Shown here: positions 46,501 to 59,672 of the stretch, one piece after another
Numbering within the stretch: position 1 is the stretch's first letter
Layout of the letters: each line of letters begins with the position of its first letter
NCBI GenBank assembly: GCA_020310875.1
Contig: CM035415.1
Coordinates: 196,650,932-196,714,931, forward strand
DNA from: Ceratopteris richardii
Taxonomy: Eukaryota > Streptophyta > Polypodiopsida > Polypodiales > Pteridaceae
Direction: 5' to 3'
DNA length: 64,000 nt
Program-made: the position numbers and the translations under genes
The notes under the pieces: model-generated
The model's database searches: none
What the model saw: only the letters and a program-made list of their open reading frames with translations
Told to the model about the DNA's origin: nothing

Positions 46501-47586
46501 CCTGTCCTACCTTTGGAGCCCTTTCACAAGTGGGGTTTAGATTTCATTGGCCCAATTACACCTCCAGCTACCCTCACCAACAATCGATATATCTTGACCT
46601 ATACAGATTATGCCACTAGCTGGGCGAAAGCTTGGGCTTTACGTTCTGCCACAGCAGTTTCGGTGGCCAAATGTTCTGCCACAGCAGTTTCGGTGGACTA
46701 CCTCTAGAAATAGTGACAGACCAAGGTACACATTTTGCAAATGCCTTAATGCAAGTACGGACTCAGACTTTTCAGATTATGCATAAGTTCAGCTCACCTT
46801 ACTATCCTCGAGCGAACGGTCTGGTGGAGAGTACCAATAAGACTCTGCTGAATATTCTCCGAAAACTGATCTTGGAGTGTCCCGAACGATGGGACGAGCT
46901 CTTACCTGCAGTTTTGTGGGCATACCGGACCACATATAAAGTAGCTACCGAAAGGAATCCGTTTAAACTTGCTTATGGACTTGAAGCTATTGCACCAATG
47001 GAAGTAGTGGTGTCGAGCCTGCGAGTAGCCTTATCTCAGAAATTGCTGCTGGAAGAATCTTTTCCATTTTGGTTGGATGTGCTCAGATCATTGGATGAAC
47101 AATGCTGGAAAAGCTTCATGATTCTTCAAAAAGTTCAGTTATGCCAAGCCCATACTCATGATCGCTTTCTAAAAACCCCTTTATTTACGATTGACCAACT
47201 CATTTTATTCTATAATGCTAAAGCCAATAGATCTGCCGGAAAATTTAAGTTACGGTGGTTCGGTCCATACTGGATTGCGGAACAAGTGGGTCCTGCCACT
47301 TTTCGATTGGCAACCTTAACAGGTGCTCTTCTTCCAAAAGTGATTAATGGCTCTAAGCTCTGCCCCTATCACCCATAGTCTAGTAACTCCTGAGGTGTAC
47401 TCGGTCATTTTGTCTTTTTTGCTTGTTACTTGCTTTCTTTTTCTACACCCCGTGTTTCGGTTGACCATCTGACTGTAATCCTTTCATTTTGCTCATTTAA
47501 TCATGATTAATAGCCGCCTTTGTGTCACTGCTTCTGTTCATGCATGCATGCGGCACTTATGAAGGATATCTCTTCAATATTGCGTT

Positions 47587-50002
47587 ATGAGGAGGTTTTT
47601 TCCGCTTGATATTTCAGTATTCCTATTTACTCTTGTTCTTTCCACTGTTAAACGCTATTGTGATTGTGTGTTTACAACCTCTGTGTACTCTGTGTTTCCG
47701 TGTATCTCTGTGTGCGCCATGGAATCTCTGGCTAATATAGCAACCTTCCGTGTGGGACTCACTCCAGATGTGAGTGAGTACTTGTGCGTTCAGGGATTGT
47801 TGGCCTTTGATGAATTTCCTTGGCATTCAGTGGAGTGTCACCCCTTTCATGCACAGATTATCTCTGCCATTGCCGCCACACCTACTACAGAGCAGTGTTG
47901 ATCGGTTACATGTTTAAACCCTTGTGTCGTAATCACTCTAAATTCGTTTGCTGAGGGATTCTGTCTCCCTTAGGAAGGGTTGGAGAATGGACGGCTCCTT
48001 CCTCTTGCCACCATGACCACATTGTTTCCCCGGCACTCATCTAATGAGTTTGCCATCCTTTGCCGACCTGAACTAGAGCATACTACTCTGCAATTCCTTG
48101 TCGCTGCGTTGAACTTGCAAAAGCGCACCTATGGTATTTCCCAACCATTTTAATCTATGATAGACACTGCTTTCAGAGAACCTGTGAATTTTACGTCCTT
48201 TTTCTTTAGGCACATTCACCGTGAATGCGTAGCGGTTACAAAACAAATCACCAAGAACAACATCCCTTGCACTCGTTTACCTCATCTCCTAACCTTTCTC
48301 TTTACGGTGCTCCAAGCCGTCCAACCACCTTTGACTACCATGCTGCGACATGAAGAATCTACTCAAATGATTGAAGATGATGACGATGAAGATTTGCTTT
48401 AGTTCTTTCACCGCAAATGCAGACGTGTTAGTCCATCACAAAGCCAGGTATAGGGTTCCACTGGGGGTCACGAAGTTGAGGTCTTCTACGATACTACCAC
48501 CTCTTTACAGGTCGAGTCCGTTCCATCTTCTTCTCCCAAGCAGCCGGATCAAGATGCGATCATGGAAGATGTAGCTGAAGTTTCCGTGCGGGAAGAATCT
48601 CATCAATCGGATGCTAAAGCTGAGAAGGAGATAACAAAAGCTACTGGGGGTATGAACTACCAATCTTCTTCAACCGCTGACGTCCAAGCAGATGCAATCA
48701 TGGTCCAAGAAAATGCAGTCACGATCCAAGCAGATGCAGTCGCAAATGTGACCGGAAATGCCGAGACCATGACTGAAGCTGTTGTGGATTGCAAAATGAT
48801 TGAGACCGGAATAGTTTTGGCCTCAACCGCCCTTATCCCTCTTCCTATGCCAACCACTCTGCTTGAGCCTGTGGACGTTCTTCTTGGTGCACCTTCCACC
48901 GCCATTCGCGAGGCATCAACACATCAGTTATCCTCTCTCGATTATTCTCCACCACCCTCCCCTCATCTGCTTTCTGCCTCCTCATCACAACCCCCTCCTT
49001 CTCTTCCTCCCCCCAGCCGTCATGTTCATGGAATTGGAGTCTATGGGCCGCCTTCTTATATACTTTTCCCAGCAATTACCCCTCCAGATGAAGGTAGCAA
49101 CACCAGCAAGAGTTGCAGAGTAAAGTGGATTTTGCTCGAAGCCATTGCGATCAAAGCAGAGAATCATGCACTACAGATTGAGCTCCAGCAACTCCAAGAA
49201 CAATTAGTAGACAAGGACAATTTGATTGCTCAATAGGACATTGCGATTACGGAATTGTAGGAAAAGAATGTTTTGCTTGCTGCTCGAGAGGAAGAAATCT
49301 CTCAATTAGAGCAACTGGTACAAGATAAAGAAGATGCTGGTGTAGCGTTAGGAAATCTGCTAGAAGAAACACGCGCCAATCTTGTTGTTGTAGAGCAAAA
49401 GGGACAGGAAATGGCTGACCTGGCCATGCAGAACACTGAAGATCTAAAGACAGTGTCTGTTGAACTTTTTCAGAAGAATCGTGATTTGGATGCACAGACA
49501 GTCCGGACGATTTAGTTAAAGAAAGAGTTGGAAGCTATTATGAAAGAACGAGATGCTTATTATAAAACTATCCAGTATCAAGCTCAGGAGTTGGAAAGAC
49601 GAGAAAAGCAGTAAGGATTTTAGGTAGAGAGACTGTCTTGCATTGATGCACAGATCGTGGATATGAAGCTGAGACGAGATGCTGAACGACTTTTACCTGC
49701 AGGAAACATTTTTGCAGATGCAGACGGAATTATTGATGAGTCAAGTCATTGTTGCTAGTTCGGTTCGTAGTGATGCACAACTGGTCGAGCCGGACATTCC
49801 GAAAGATATGTTGGACTCCTTAAAGCAAAAGATCACTCGAACTTTTAAACTAGCCAGAAGTCATACATGTATGTCCAAGGCATTATTGATGAGCCTTAAA
49901 CCTGTAATTCCATTTTTGGGTTCGAGTCCACCGTGCGTGCCAGTGTTGGCCGGCGGGATTGGATATGTAATTTTCATATTCGCACGCACCGAAAAGGAGT
50001 AG
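47587..50002 (+). pseudogene. G2 accessory coding region downstream of integrase
   Basis: About 2.4 kb of largely open sequence between integrase and the polypurine tract. In order: a Phe/Val/Leu-rich start (near 47.6 kb), globular stretches (SLANIATFRVGLTPDVSEYL, 47.7-47.9 kb; FTSFFFRHIHRECVAVT, about 48.2 kb), an acidic patch (EDDDDEDLL, 48.39 kb), an Ala/Asp/Val-rich stretch with repeated IQADAV-like text (48.66-48.8 kb), a Pro/Ser-rich stretch (PPPSPHLLSASSSQPPPS, about 48.95-49.02 kb), a coiled coil (about 49.13-49.7 kb) and a C-part with a hydrophobic run (near 49.95 kb). I recognise no family. The order acidic, Pro-rich, coiled coil mirrors the tract at 32458-36479. It has several breaks. 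Confidence 0.6.
49130..49720 (+). other. Predicted coiled-coil segment of the G2 accessory region
   Basis: Heptad-like Leu, Ile and charged residues (LEAIAIKAENHALQIELQQL; EISQLEQLVQDKEDAG) extend over nearly 600 bases. Judged by eye. Confidence 0.6.
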
Positions 50003-50100
50003 CGAACAGATGTAACTTTCTATTGAATAATGAAAAGGCAAGCGTGGCGTTCAATGCGAGAAGAGGGGGATCACTCGACTGTCTGTCTAGGCGATTGCGC

Positions 50101-50109
50101 TGGGGGCAC
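50101..50109 (+). other. Polypurine tract candidate of G2
   Basis: A G-rich run (TGGGGGCAC) three bases before the candidate LTR start TGTTGCAG. It is shorter and less pure than the copia tracts here. Confidence 0.5.
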
Positions 50110-50111
50110 TA

Positions 50112-50404
50112 TGTTGCAGATTTGTAGAATTCTGAGTAATGTGTTTTGGGTTATTAAGTTTCCAGTAACTAATCATTAATCACAGTAACGTTACAATTAA
50201 TATTAATAGTTGTGCGAATTCGTAAGTGTTGATTTGTGTGGTAGAAGCATTGTGCAGTAATAATCAGTGTATCGGAAGATAGTTAGTTGTTAATTGAATG
50301 TTGAATTGGGAAAATTAAAAAGGGCCTCTGTACTATCAGACCCCTATCCATCCCAAGAACCCAGAAATGAGATTAAAAGAGCTTGACCGAAAGCACTTTT
50401 AACA
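50112..50404 (+). repeat. Candidate 3' LTR of G2
   Basis: 293 bp from TGTTGCAG to TTTTAACA, with matched TGTT/AACA ends, placed between a polypurine-like run and the point where G1 minus-strand sequence resumes. There is no partner LTR in the window, so this is a boundary argument only. Confidence 0.5.
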
Positions 50405-50800
50405 GGTTTTAGGCTCTCCACCTATGTTCCCTTGCTCTAGGTCACCTAAGTCTATCTCCAGGATCACATTCCCGAATTCTTCTGTCCTATCTGGGTGACT
50501 AGTGACTACATATATGGTTCCTTCTTTGTGCAAGTATGCTCCATTTTCAAACTTGACAGCTGGATGTTCGAGTCCAATGGGTTGATCTGGCTTTTTAATT
50601 TGGACCACGGATCTTCCTAGGCCGTCCTCATAGATGCAAGCACCTAATCGGTTGGTCCTAAGGTATTCGAGTTGCATCTTGTAAGGGCCTTCTACCATGT
50701 GTAAGTATGGCATACCCGAGCTTCCTGTGGGTAGCTCCATAGCAAGAGACATCTGAGACTCGCTAGTCTGAGAGCTAGGGTAGTGCGAATGATGGCTCAA
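50399..50800 (-). pseudogene. G1- N-terminal gag module
   Basis: About 130 codons with the same residues as the G1+ leader module (GACIYEDGL, IKKPDQPIGLEHP, GTIYVVTSHPDRTEEFGN, GDLEQGN). The function is unknown; its place before the gag core suggests an N-terminal gag extension. It is a fossil fragment separated from its pol by G2. Confidence 0.65.
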
Positions 50801-51600
50801 CTGTTAGGCCCAAGACCTAGCAGTATGGTTGACACTAGCCTCTGAAGACCTAAAACTTTGTTTATCTCTCCCTAGATGTCGTCCTTATCTAAGGTTCATA
50901 TGCCCGAATGAACAATCCCTATTTTTACCCAAGGTACAACCTCGTTGCAGATCTCTTTATAACAGTCACTTGGTTCTTTTTTAGTTGATTATCATGTTTA
51001 TGATCTTGTTTGATGTTGCGTCATCAGGAATATTTGAGTGATTTTCCGCACTTTAAGTTGATCGTTCCACGTTAATTTCTTTTTAGTTAAGTTATCGATC
51101 ATAGAGAACTATGTTTCAACTTGAACTTGAGTACTGAGGTAGTCTTCAACTTGACAAATGCCTAGCGTCACCCTCACTTACTCTAGCACTACTCGTGTGT
51201 AGCCTAAGCTAGGAATTCACAAAGGGAATTGAGAGTATTCCAACCTCACTTGCTGATCCCTTGCTCTTAAGTGCTTAAGAATCCCGTTCTCAAGCTTGCA
51301 AATAGCTCTTGCTTTGGATGCCCTCTAGTGCTCTCAGTGGACCTGTAAAAGACCCAAAGTAAGCTCAAATCTTAGATTCAATTGACATAACAAATCACTT
51401 CCATTTATGCAATTCAGATATCAATTTGCCCCTTGTCTCTATGGAAAACAATTCTGGAGATCCCTTGGTTTTGTTACCCCTAGGTATGGTCAACTTAAAA
51501 TTACTATATCTAATAATCCTGCTATTAATTTTACCCTAACTAGTGAAAGTTTTGGTAGTACTCTCCACGAGCTTTCCAACGAGCCTAAGATCACCCCAAC
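50405..51600 (-). mobile_element. Ty3/gypsy element G1-, leader and gag N-part, minus strand
   Basis: The stretch 50405-50800 encodes, on the minus strand, EGPYKMQLEYLRTNRLGACIYEDGLGRSVV and DQPIGLEHPAVKFENGAYLH in separate runs. This matches the N-terminal module of G1+ near 21.87-22.18 kb. The homology extends to about 50.87 kb. From there to about 51600 the sequence is non-coding leader or LTR of uncertain identity; a TGTTGGGG at 51602 might mark an LTR start. The copia C gag begins beyond it. Confidence 0.65.
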
Positions 51601-51602
51601 AT

Positions 51603-52277
51603 CTCTTATCTTTAGAATACATTGCATGAACTGCACTCTTATCAACATCTCCTTTGATATCATTCTCAAAAGTTAGCATATTTCCTAACAATTGATTCAA
51701 ATCATGAGTGAATGATCTAATGAAAGTTCTATAGACAATATAAAAGGCTTCCACTTCTCATCTCCTCTTAGCCCTGTGAGTTCTCATCTCCTCTTAGCCC
51801 TGTGAGAATTTGTCTTACCAAATTATCTTCTTCAATATCTTCCTCAACTGCACCTAAAGAATCAGTAGTGTCTTTCATCTTTGTCACATAATCAGATATT
51901 GATTGTGAAGTCTTCTTCTTGAATGTAGTAAACTCTGCCCATAATGAAGCTTTCTTTGATTTGGTTGTATTTTGAAAATGCTCTTCCAAAGCATTCCATA
52001 TGTCACTTGCACTTTCAAGTCCTCTGTTATGAGGAAGCAAATAATCATTCACTGCCATGTAGATTATGCTCCTTGCTTGAGCATCCTTCTTCATCCAAAT
52101 CTTTATATCTGCAAGCTCCTCCCTAGTTGGAACACTAGGATCTTTGAACTCTGGCTTTTCTTCCTCTTCTTTGATGTATCCCATTAGATCTTTGCTCATA
52201 AGATGATCTTCCATCCTCATAGTCCAAGCAGGATAGTTCTCTCTATCCAACTTCTCAATTTGGACACTATCTCCCAT
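51603..52277 (-). pseudogene. Copia C gag remnant
   Basis: Starts at the ATG at 52277 (MGDSVQIEKLDRENYPAWTM), about 210 bases inside the primer site. The UBN2-type gag runs to about 51.6 kb (DIWNALEEHFQNTTKSKKA, NLVRQILTGLRG, LLGNMLTFEN). It resembles the A and B family gags in length and motif spacing. It is a fossil with a couple of breaks, and its pol half is at 29590-31698. Confidence 0.82.
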
Positions 52278-52487
52278 GCTTTCTTCACCTGTACTGTCAA
52301 ATCTTTAACCTTAAAAGAAATGAATGTACCTTAGCTTCAAAGTTTAATCCTTTTGATCGTTTTGATTTTTCTTGTGAGTCTTCCTTCAACTTTTCTTTCA
52401 CACTTTATCCTTTTGAATCTTCAAAAATTGAATTTTGTATATCTACAGAAGTCGGGGTCTTTCTTTTCCTCAAATATGATAAATTCG

Positions 52488-52499
52488 GCTCTGATACCA
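52488..52499 (-). other. Primer binding site of copia C
   Basis: The minus strand reads TGGTATCAGAGC, an exact initiator tRNA-Met primer site, one base inside the LTR. Confidence 0.92.
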
Positions 52500-52500
52500 C

Positions 52501-53633
<1,133 letters not shown>

Positions 53634-54160
53634 TACCCACTATCACCCACAAGCTAATGGACAAGCTGAGAGCATGAATAAGATAGTGTGTAATGTATTG
53701 ACAAAGTTGGTAAATAATAAACGCTCTGACTAGGACAAGCAGCTACACCACACTATTTGGGCTTACATAGTTGCCTATAAAATGGTGCTCCAAGCCCCAC
53801 CCTTTGAGATCGTGTAGATGAGGTACTAGGGTACCCATTTCCAACAATATCAGACTGTATACACTTCCTATACTCCATCTACTCAAGGGGGGTTCTCCTT
53901 AGGGAAAACATTCCTGTGTACAGGTACATTCATTGACAATAGAGACATCAACAAGAGAGAAAATGTACAATCATGAGAAAGTATCAATGACAAGTGCTCA
54001 TAAGAGAGGAAACCCAACTTATTAACTCAGAAAATGATTATAGAAGGACACAATGCTACAAAAGGATGAAACAAAGGCCTATCATGCCATTCTAGAGACT
54101 AACCAAAAGTAGTATAAAAGTGCTCACCAACACAGTGAATACAATAAAGATGATGACTTG
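53634..54160 (+). mobile_element. Ty3/gypsy element G1+, right part
   Basis: The first ~170 bases encode integrase text in gypsy style (YHPQANGQAES-like, NVLTKLVNN, WAY.VAYK) that matches the minus-strand G1 copy near 38.4-38.6 kb. It continues the element left at 28634, across copia C. Beyond about 53.82 kb the match fades and I cannot assign the sequence. The copia A2 insertion begins at 54161. Confidence 0.75.
54156..54160. repeat. Target-site duplication ACTTG, left side of A2
   Basis: ACTTG here and at 60947-60951 flank A2 exactly. Confidence 0.9.
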
Positions 54161-54443
54161 TGTTGGAGCAATTCTATGACAAGCCTAAGTATTGGATTGA
54201 GTCCCACAAAGTCATAGAAGAAGCTTTAAAATGAAGACTATGTAAAGTTCACTTGTGAACTACCTCTTGTAACTTTTGAAGAGTTTACTTAATGTAAAAG
54301 TGAAAGAATCTTAAGTGGTTGAGTCCACTTGATCAAAAAGGGAAAGAGGAACCACGAATTTGTGATTTGTGGTAGGTAGAGAATCAAATCAATCATTGAT
54401 AGATTGGAGAGTGATTGACGGAAGTTAACCTCCCAAACTCAAC

Positions 54444-54452
54444 TATAAATAG
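54444..54452 (+). promoter_or_regulatory. TATA-like box in A2 5' LTR
   Basis: TATAAATAG, about 284 bp into the LTR, the same place as in A1. Confidence 0.68.
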
Positions 54453-55030
54453 ATGGCAGTTTTAGTCGTGGTTAGAGAGACCTATGTGAAGACCTCCAAG
54501 AGCTGAGCTTTATGCCATATCAAGGTGTGATTACAAGGCACACATATGTATCAATAAGTCCATTGTATTGTACAAGAAATATACTTTCATTTTCATGATC
54601 ATTTGAGTTCATATTTCCATATTCTTGTGAAGTGTACTACTCACTACCATTACTCTCAGTTTTCTCAGTGAGATTGCAGAGATGTTTTCTCTGATCTTGG
54701 TGCATCATTTTTAGTGATTTAACTTGATAAAGTTATCTCTATAAGTCTAATATATGCTCACAAATTTTCATGTCATTTGGATGTTGCAATCTTCAGTTAT
54801 GTTCATTTGAAGTCAACAGGGTCTGTTCATCTTCACTTCTCTGTCAGGTACCCGACTTTTTTACTCATCTTGTCAGAGCCATTTCTCAGTGCTTACTTAT
54901 CCAAATTCACTGATTTAAGCTTGTTGGATTCCGCTTACTGTCTAGTATAACCATACAAATTTTCATAATTATTGGATTCCTACATTTTTGAGTTATGTTC
55001 ATTTTTCTGCTCACTTGTCTCAAACTGTAG

Positions 55031-55071
55031 CAGCCCGTGAAAATCGGGATGATGTCATCACTTGTTAAAAC
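55031..55071 (+). promoter_or_regulatory. Conserved 41 bp LTR block, A2 5' LTR
   Basis: Identical to the A1 blocks after reverse complementing. TGATGTCATCA is at 55050-55060, preceded by the CCCG...CGGG inverted repeat. Confidence 0.55.
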
Positions 55072-55435
55072 TCATTCTCAGTGTGTGGTTCATTATTTTT
55101 TATGAGATTACTCTTGAAATTTAGCTTTGTAAGTTATCTAGACTTCCCTAAGAGGAATTAAGTTAATTGCTGCTGTGCTCAGAGAATTATGCAAAACACT
55201 GGACAGGTGTATGTACCAAGAATAGCAAGTTCTTCACCTCTGAGCTAACTCCAACTTATCTGTTTTGATCTATCTTTTTGAGAGTGATCTTCCAAGGTAC
55301 ATAGGGTGTCTAATACATTCATTGGCAAGCTAAAAGGGCCCACCATGTACTCCTGGAGTTTATTTGGCTGGTGTAGATCAAGGATTTTGCAACACCTCTT
55401 CATCTTCAAGCACATACCTATCCATCTCTTCACAG

Positions 55436-55447
55436 TGGTATCAGAGC
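55436..55447 (+). other. Primer binding site of A2
   Basis: TGGTATCAGAGC, exact initiator tRNA-Met type, one base after the LTR. Confidence 0.92.
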
Positions 55448-55460
55448 AAGGTTGGACAAC

Positions 55461-58400
55461 ATGGCAGATGCATTTCCTTCATCAATTGACAAATTGGATA
55501 GAGGTAATTACTCAGCTTGGTCATTAAGGATGGAAGCTTATCTCCGAGGTAGAAGTTTATATGGTTATGTTGCTGGAGATGAAGTTATGCCAAGTTTTAG
55601 GAACAAAAGTCAACCAACACAAGAGCAAGAAAGATTGAGCACATGGTGCTCCAAGGATGCACTTGCAAGGTCTTATCTCCTCAACTCTATCTCAGATTCT
55701 TTGTTGCCTCACATTAGAAGTTGTAAGAAATCTCACGAAGTGTGGGGTGCACTTGAAGCTTTCTTTTCTTCAAGTACCAAAGCTAGGAAGCATCAACTAT
55801 GGCTCGATTTCACAACTCTCAAGAAGGCTCCCAAACAAAATGTGACTGATTCTATCACAAAGCTCAAGGACATAGCGGATCAGGTAGGAAGCATTGGAGA
55901 GGTAATAGATGAAGAGCAAATCGTAAGGCAGGTCATCAATGGCTTGAAGGCAGATGACAAGTGGGAAGCATTCACCACAGCTATGGATTTGTACATGGAC
56001 ATGCATGTACCTGATTTCAACACACTCATTGGACAACTACTTACTCAAGAGGCAAAGCTTATAAAAAATGGAGAAAGCTCTAAAGGTAATCAATCTTCAG
56101 CTTTATACACTGATAAAAGCAAGTCCAAAGATAACAAAGGAAAGGCAAAGAAAGTGGATGATGAAGCAAGTACATATCAAGCTAACTATGCAGGTAGAGG
56201 AAGACATGGCAGAGGTAGAGGAAGAGGAGGTAGACAAGGCAGGGGGAGATCCCAAGACTCCAACTCATGTTCTATTTGTGGATTAACTAATCATAAAACT
56301 GAAAAATTGCTTTAGGAATTCCAGGAATCAAAGAGGAAGAGGATACAATAGAGGAAGTTATGGCTACTCAAGAGGAAGGTTCAACAATTATCATGGCAAC
56401 TACAACTACAATCATTCAAACTATCAAGGAGGCTACAAAGGAAGGAGAGACTACAATAACTACATAGAAGACTCAAACAAAGACGATTCATTATTGATCA
56501 TGAACATGGCTATGCCACAAGGTAAATCTGATGAGCATGTTTTCTACATAGATTCAGGTTGTTCAAATCATGTGGCAGGAAATGTGGCACTCCTATCAGA
56601 TTTAGAAGATCCAAGGAATAAGCATGAGGTACAAACAGGAGATGATACAAAACATCCTGTGGAGAAAATAGGCAATGTCAAAGCACCTGATGGAAATATC
56701 AACCTACTCAGGAAGGTACTCTATGTCCCTACCATTACAAAGAATTTGATAAGTGTTGGGCAGATAGTAGAGAAAGGGTTGCAAGTCAGGTTCACAAAAG
56801 CAGGAGCATTTGTTGAAGATCCAAGTCAAGGATTCAGAAAAATTGCAAAAGGTGAAAAGATAGGTAGATTGTTCACATTTGAATTACAGGACACTAGAAA
56901 CATTGCTCTCTTTAATTATGGTAGTTAGACACTCACAGAATTGGAAGTATGGCACAAAAGGTTAGCACATATTGGTGAAAGGTCATTAAAGCAAATTTGC
57001 AGGGACCAAAGTGTACTTGGACTCCCTAATTTGTCAAAACAACATATGATTTATAAGTGTAGTGCATGTCAATTTGGAAAGTATCACAGGTTATCATTCA
57101 TGAAGAAAGGTTATATGCATGGAGATCTCTTGGAGTTGGTTCATACAGATGTATGGGGACCTAGAAAGGAAGCTTCAATATCTGGATCAAGGTATTATGT
57201 CTCCTTTATTGATGATTGCAGCAGATGGACTATCCTATTCTTTATGAAACACAAAGATGAAGTTTTTTCATGTTTCAAAAGATACTTGGCTCTTGTGGAG
57301 AGTCAAACAGGTAAATCACTAAAAGGGCTAAGGTCAGATGGAGGGGGAGAATACTTCTCCCATGATTTTAATTCTTTTCTTCAAGAAAGAGGAATCAAAA
57401 GAGAGGTAACTACAAGGTACACTCCTGAGCAAAATGGAGTGGCAGAAAGGAGGAATAGGACAATTGTTGAAGCTGCAAGGTCTATGTTAAATGAAAAGCA
57501 TTTACCTAATTACTTATGGGCTTAGGCTGTATCTACAACCACTTACTTGATTAACAGGTTGCCTTCAAAATCCCTTGATGGGATGACTCCATATGAGGCT
57601 TGGAATGGAAGAAGACCAAGCTTGGATCATTGCAAAATTTTTGGATGTATTGCTTTTGCTCATGTTCCTTCACAGGTTAGAGGAAAGATGGATCCAAAGG
57701 CAGAAAGGTGTGTATTTATTAGATATGACAACAATCAAAAGGGCTACAAGTTATACAACCCTACCAACAAAGGATTCTTGGTAAGCAGAGATGTAGTTTT
57801 TGATGAGAACAACTCATGGTATGAAGATTCATGCAGGAAGGTTAATTTACCATATGATCTTGAAAAAGATTTTCCAAAGCTTGGTAGAGAACAACCAAAG
57901 ATTGAAGAACAAGACACCTCAGAGGATGATGAAGAATCCTAGATGGAAAAGATCAAAGCATGGAAGTCTAAAGGTAAAGCCAAATTGTAGGAACTTGGAC
58001 ATGAGGCAGAATCATCACATCATGGCCTAAGAAGGTCTATGAGGGAAAAGAAAAAACCAGAAAGGTATGGGTTTGACACCTCATTAGTAACTAAACATTC
58101 TATCTACATAGCACAGGGCATAAACCAAGAGGAACCATCATCATTTGAAGAGGCCAAAGCAAAAACAGAATGGAAGCATGCAATGAAGGAAGAGATTGAA
58201 GCACTTGAGGAAAACAACACTTGGGATTTGGTGCCCAAGACTTCATCCATGAAGGTAATAGGCTCAAGATGGGTCTATAAACTCAAGAAGAATTCTGATG
58301 GTTCCATTAACAGGTATAAGGCAAGGCTTGTAGCAAAAGGCTTTGCACAAACACATGGAATTGATTATGAGGAGACCTTCTCTCCTATGGCAAAGATGCC

Positions 58401-59640
58401 TACTATTAGGGTTTTGCTTAGTATTGCCTCGTCCAAGAATTGGAAGATACTTCAACTAGATGTAAAGAATGCATTCTTGAATGGTTGGATAACAGAAGAG
58501 GTATATATGGCACAACCACCTGGTTTTGAGAATCAAGTTTATCCTCATTATGTGTGTAAACTTAACAAAGCATTGTATGGTCTTAAGCAAACTCCAAGAG
58601 CTTAGAATTTCAGGCTTGTTTCATTCTTGCAGGACAAAGGATTTCAACCAAGCAAGGCAGATCCTTCACTCTTTATTAAAAGGAGTAATTCAGAGATCAT
58701 CTACCTATGTGTATATGTAGATGATATTATATTGACAGGAAATGATGCAGATGGTATGAAGAAGTTCAAGATAAGTGATTTGGGTTCACTTACCTACTTC
58801 CTAGGTTTGGAAGTTGTCTACAAAGATCATGGTTTGTTTCTCACTCAAAGAAAGTACATTAAGGACATGTTGGCAAAATTCAAGATGCAAGATTGTAAGA
58901 TTGAAGGTACTCCAATGGAGGTCAATCACAAATTGAGCTCACATGAAGGTGAACTCATAGAGGACATCACATCATATCAAAGTCTAGTGGGTAGTCTCAA
59001 CTATGCCACATTGACAAGAGTAGATATATGTTACAGTGTGAGTGTGCTAAGCCAATTTATGCACACACCAAGGAAACCACATATGGATGCTGCCAAAAGG
59101 ATTCTCAAGTATCTCAAAGGAACCATAAACGAAGGACTTTATTATCCTTATGTATCTGATTTAGGTTTGAAGCTATTTTCTGATGCAGATTGGGCTGGCT
59201 CCAAGGAAGATAGAAGGAGCACTTCAGGTTATCTTACCTTTGCAGGTTCAAAGCTTATTTCATGGTCATCCAAGAAGCAACCCACAGTTGCTCTCTCTTC
59301 TACTGAAGCTGAATACAGAGGTCTTGCCATAGCTACTCAGGAAGCTATTTGGATGAAGACATTATTCAAAGATCTTGGATTGGAGTTTGGAACTCCAACT
59401 ATTTTTTGTGACAATATGAGTTCTATTCACTTAGCTGCTAATCCTATTTTTCATGCAAGGACTAAACATATTGAAGTTCATTATCACTATGTACGAGAGA
59501 AGGTTCTAAGCAAAGAGATTCAAATATCATATGTGTCCACTCATCAACAATGTGCAGATATTCTAACCAAAGCATTGGATGGTACAAAGCTTTGCAAATT
59601 CAAGGCTATGATTGGTTTGCAGTTAATCTTGGAAGATTGA
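55461..59640 (+). pseudogene. A2 gag-pol coding region
   Basis: Same plan as A1, starting at the ATG at 55461 (MADAFPSSIDKLDRGNYSAW). Gag 55.46-56.2 kb; RG-rich and Cys-rich region (CSICGLTNH) near 56.2-56.3 kb; protease YIDSGCSNHVAGN near 56.55 kb; pre-integrase (VWHKRLAHIGE) near 56.95 kb; integrase core (VHTDVWGP, ERRNRTIVEAARS) 57.13-57.5 kb; reverse transcriptase 58.25-58.95 kb with YVDDIILTGND near 58.72 kb; RNase H 59.18-59.6 kb (DADWAGSKEDRRS, SSTEAEYRGL). It is more damaged than A1, in line with its more diverged LTRs. Confidence 0.92.
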
Positions 59641-59662
59641 AGACCTCAAGAATACTTGGCTT

Positions 59663-59672
59663 GAGGGGGAGC
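59663..59672 (+). other. Polypurine tract of A2
   Basis: GAGGGGGAGC directly before the 3' LTR. Confidence 0.9.

Larger units (their letters stand above)
42178..47378 (+). pseudogene. G2 gag-pol remnant
   Basis: Gag spans about 42.6-43.5 kb (SVQEYATLFRTHLWQLPP, LPDDVITQWFINGL), with a Gln/Asn-rich stretch before it. Protease is near 44.05-44.4 kb (YNLLFGRPWPKQAKVVQDW). Reverse transcriptase about 44.8-45.4 kb has EWISPIVVVPKK and SFLDGYNGYNQVRM. RNase H about 45.6-46.05 kb has FVDASEIVIGSVLMQQ and HVLANFLSRL. The H2C2 finger is near 46.3-46.5 kb (GGHFAADLTHRKI, CDVCQRSGQP). The integrase core runs 46.5-46.95 kb (GLDFIGPI, TDQGTHFANAL, YYPRANGLVESTNK), and its C-terminal end is GPYWIAEQVGPATFRL. 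It is a fossil with many breaks; the domain order is clear. Confidence 0.85.
41916..50404 (+). mobile_element. Ty3/gypsy element G2, plus strand
   Basis: A second gypsy family, inserted in the G1 minus-strand copy. Contents: leader and gag with three zinc knuckles, protease, reverse transcriptase, RNase H, integrase, then a 2.4 kb accessory coding region, a polypurine tract and a candidate 293 bp LTR (50112-50404). I could not find the matching 5' LTR near 41916, so the left end is uncertain. Without a chromodomain and with an accessory region after integrase, it resembles the Athila/Tat side of plant gypsy elements. It is broken at more than ten places, and no LTR date is possible. Confidence 0.82.
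54161..55434 (+). repeat. 5' LTR of A2
   Basis: TGTTGGAGC to CTTCACA, 1274 bp, colinear with the A1 LTRs. The TATA-like box is at 54444-54452 and the 41 bp block at 55031-55071. Confidence 0.96.

Noticed and set aside
47587-50002. A true envelope gene in G2
   Set aside because: Hydrophobic runs exist near the start and end, but there is no convincing signal peptide, cleavage site and membrane anchor set. The middle is acidic, Pro-rich and coiled coil, so I leave it as an accessory region of unknown function.
51000-51602. Partner LTR for the 614 bp LTR at 31699-32312
   Set aside because: TGTTGGGG at 51602 looks like an LTR start, but the following sequence does not resemble the 614 bp LTR and no primer site was found downstream.
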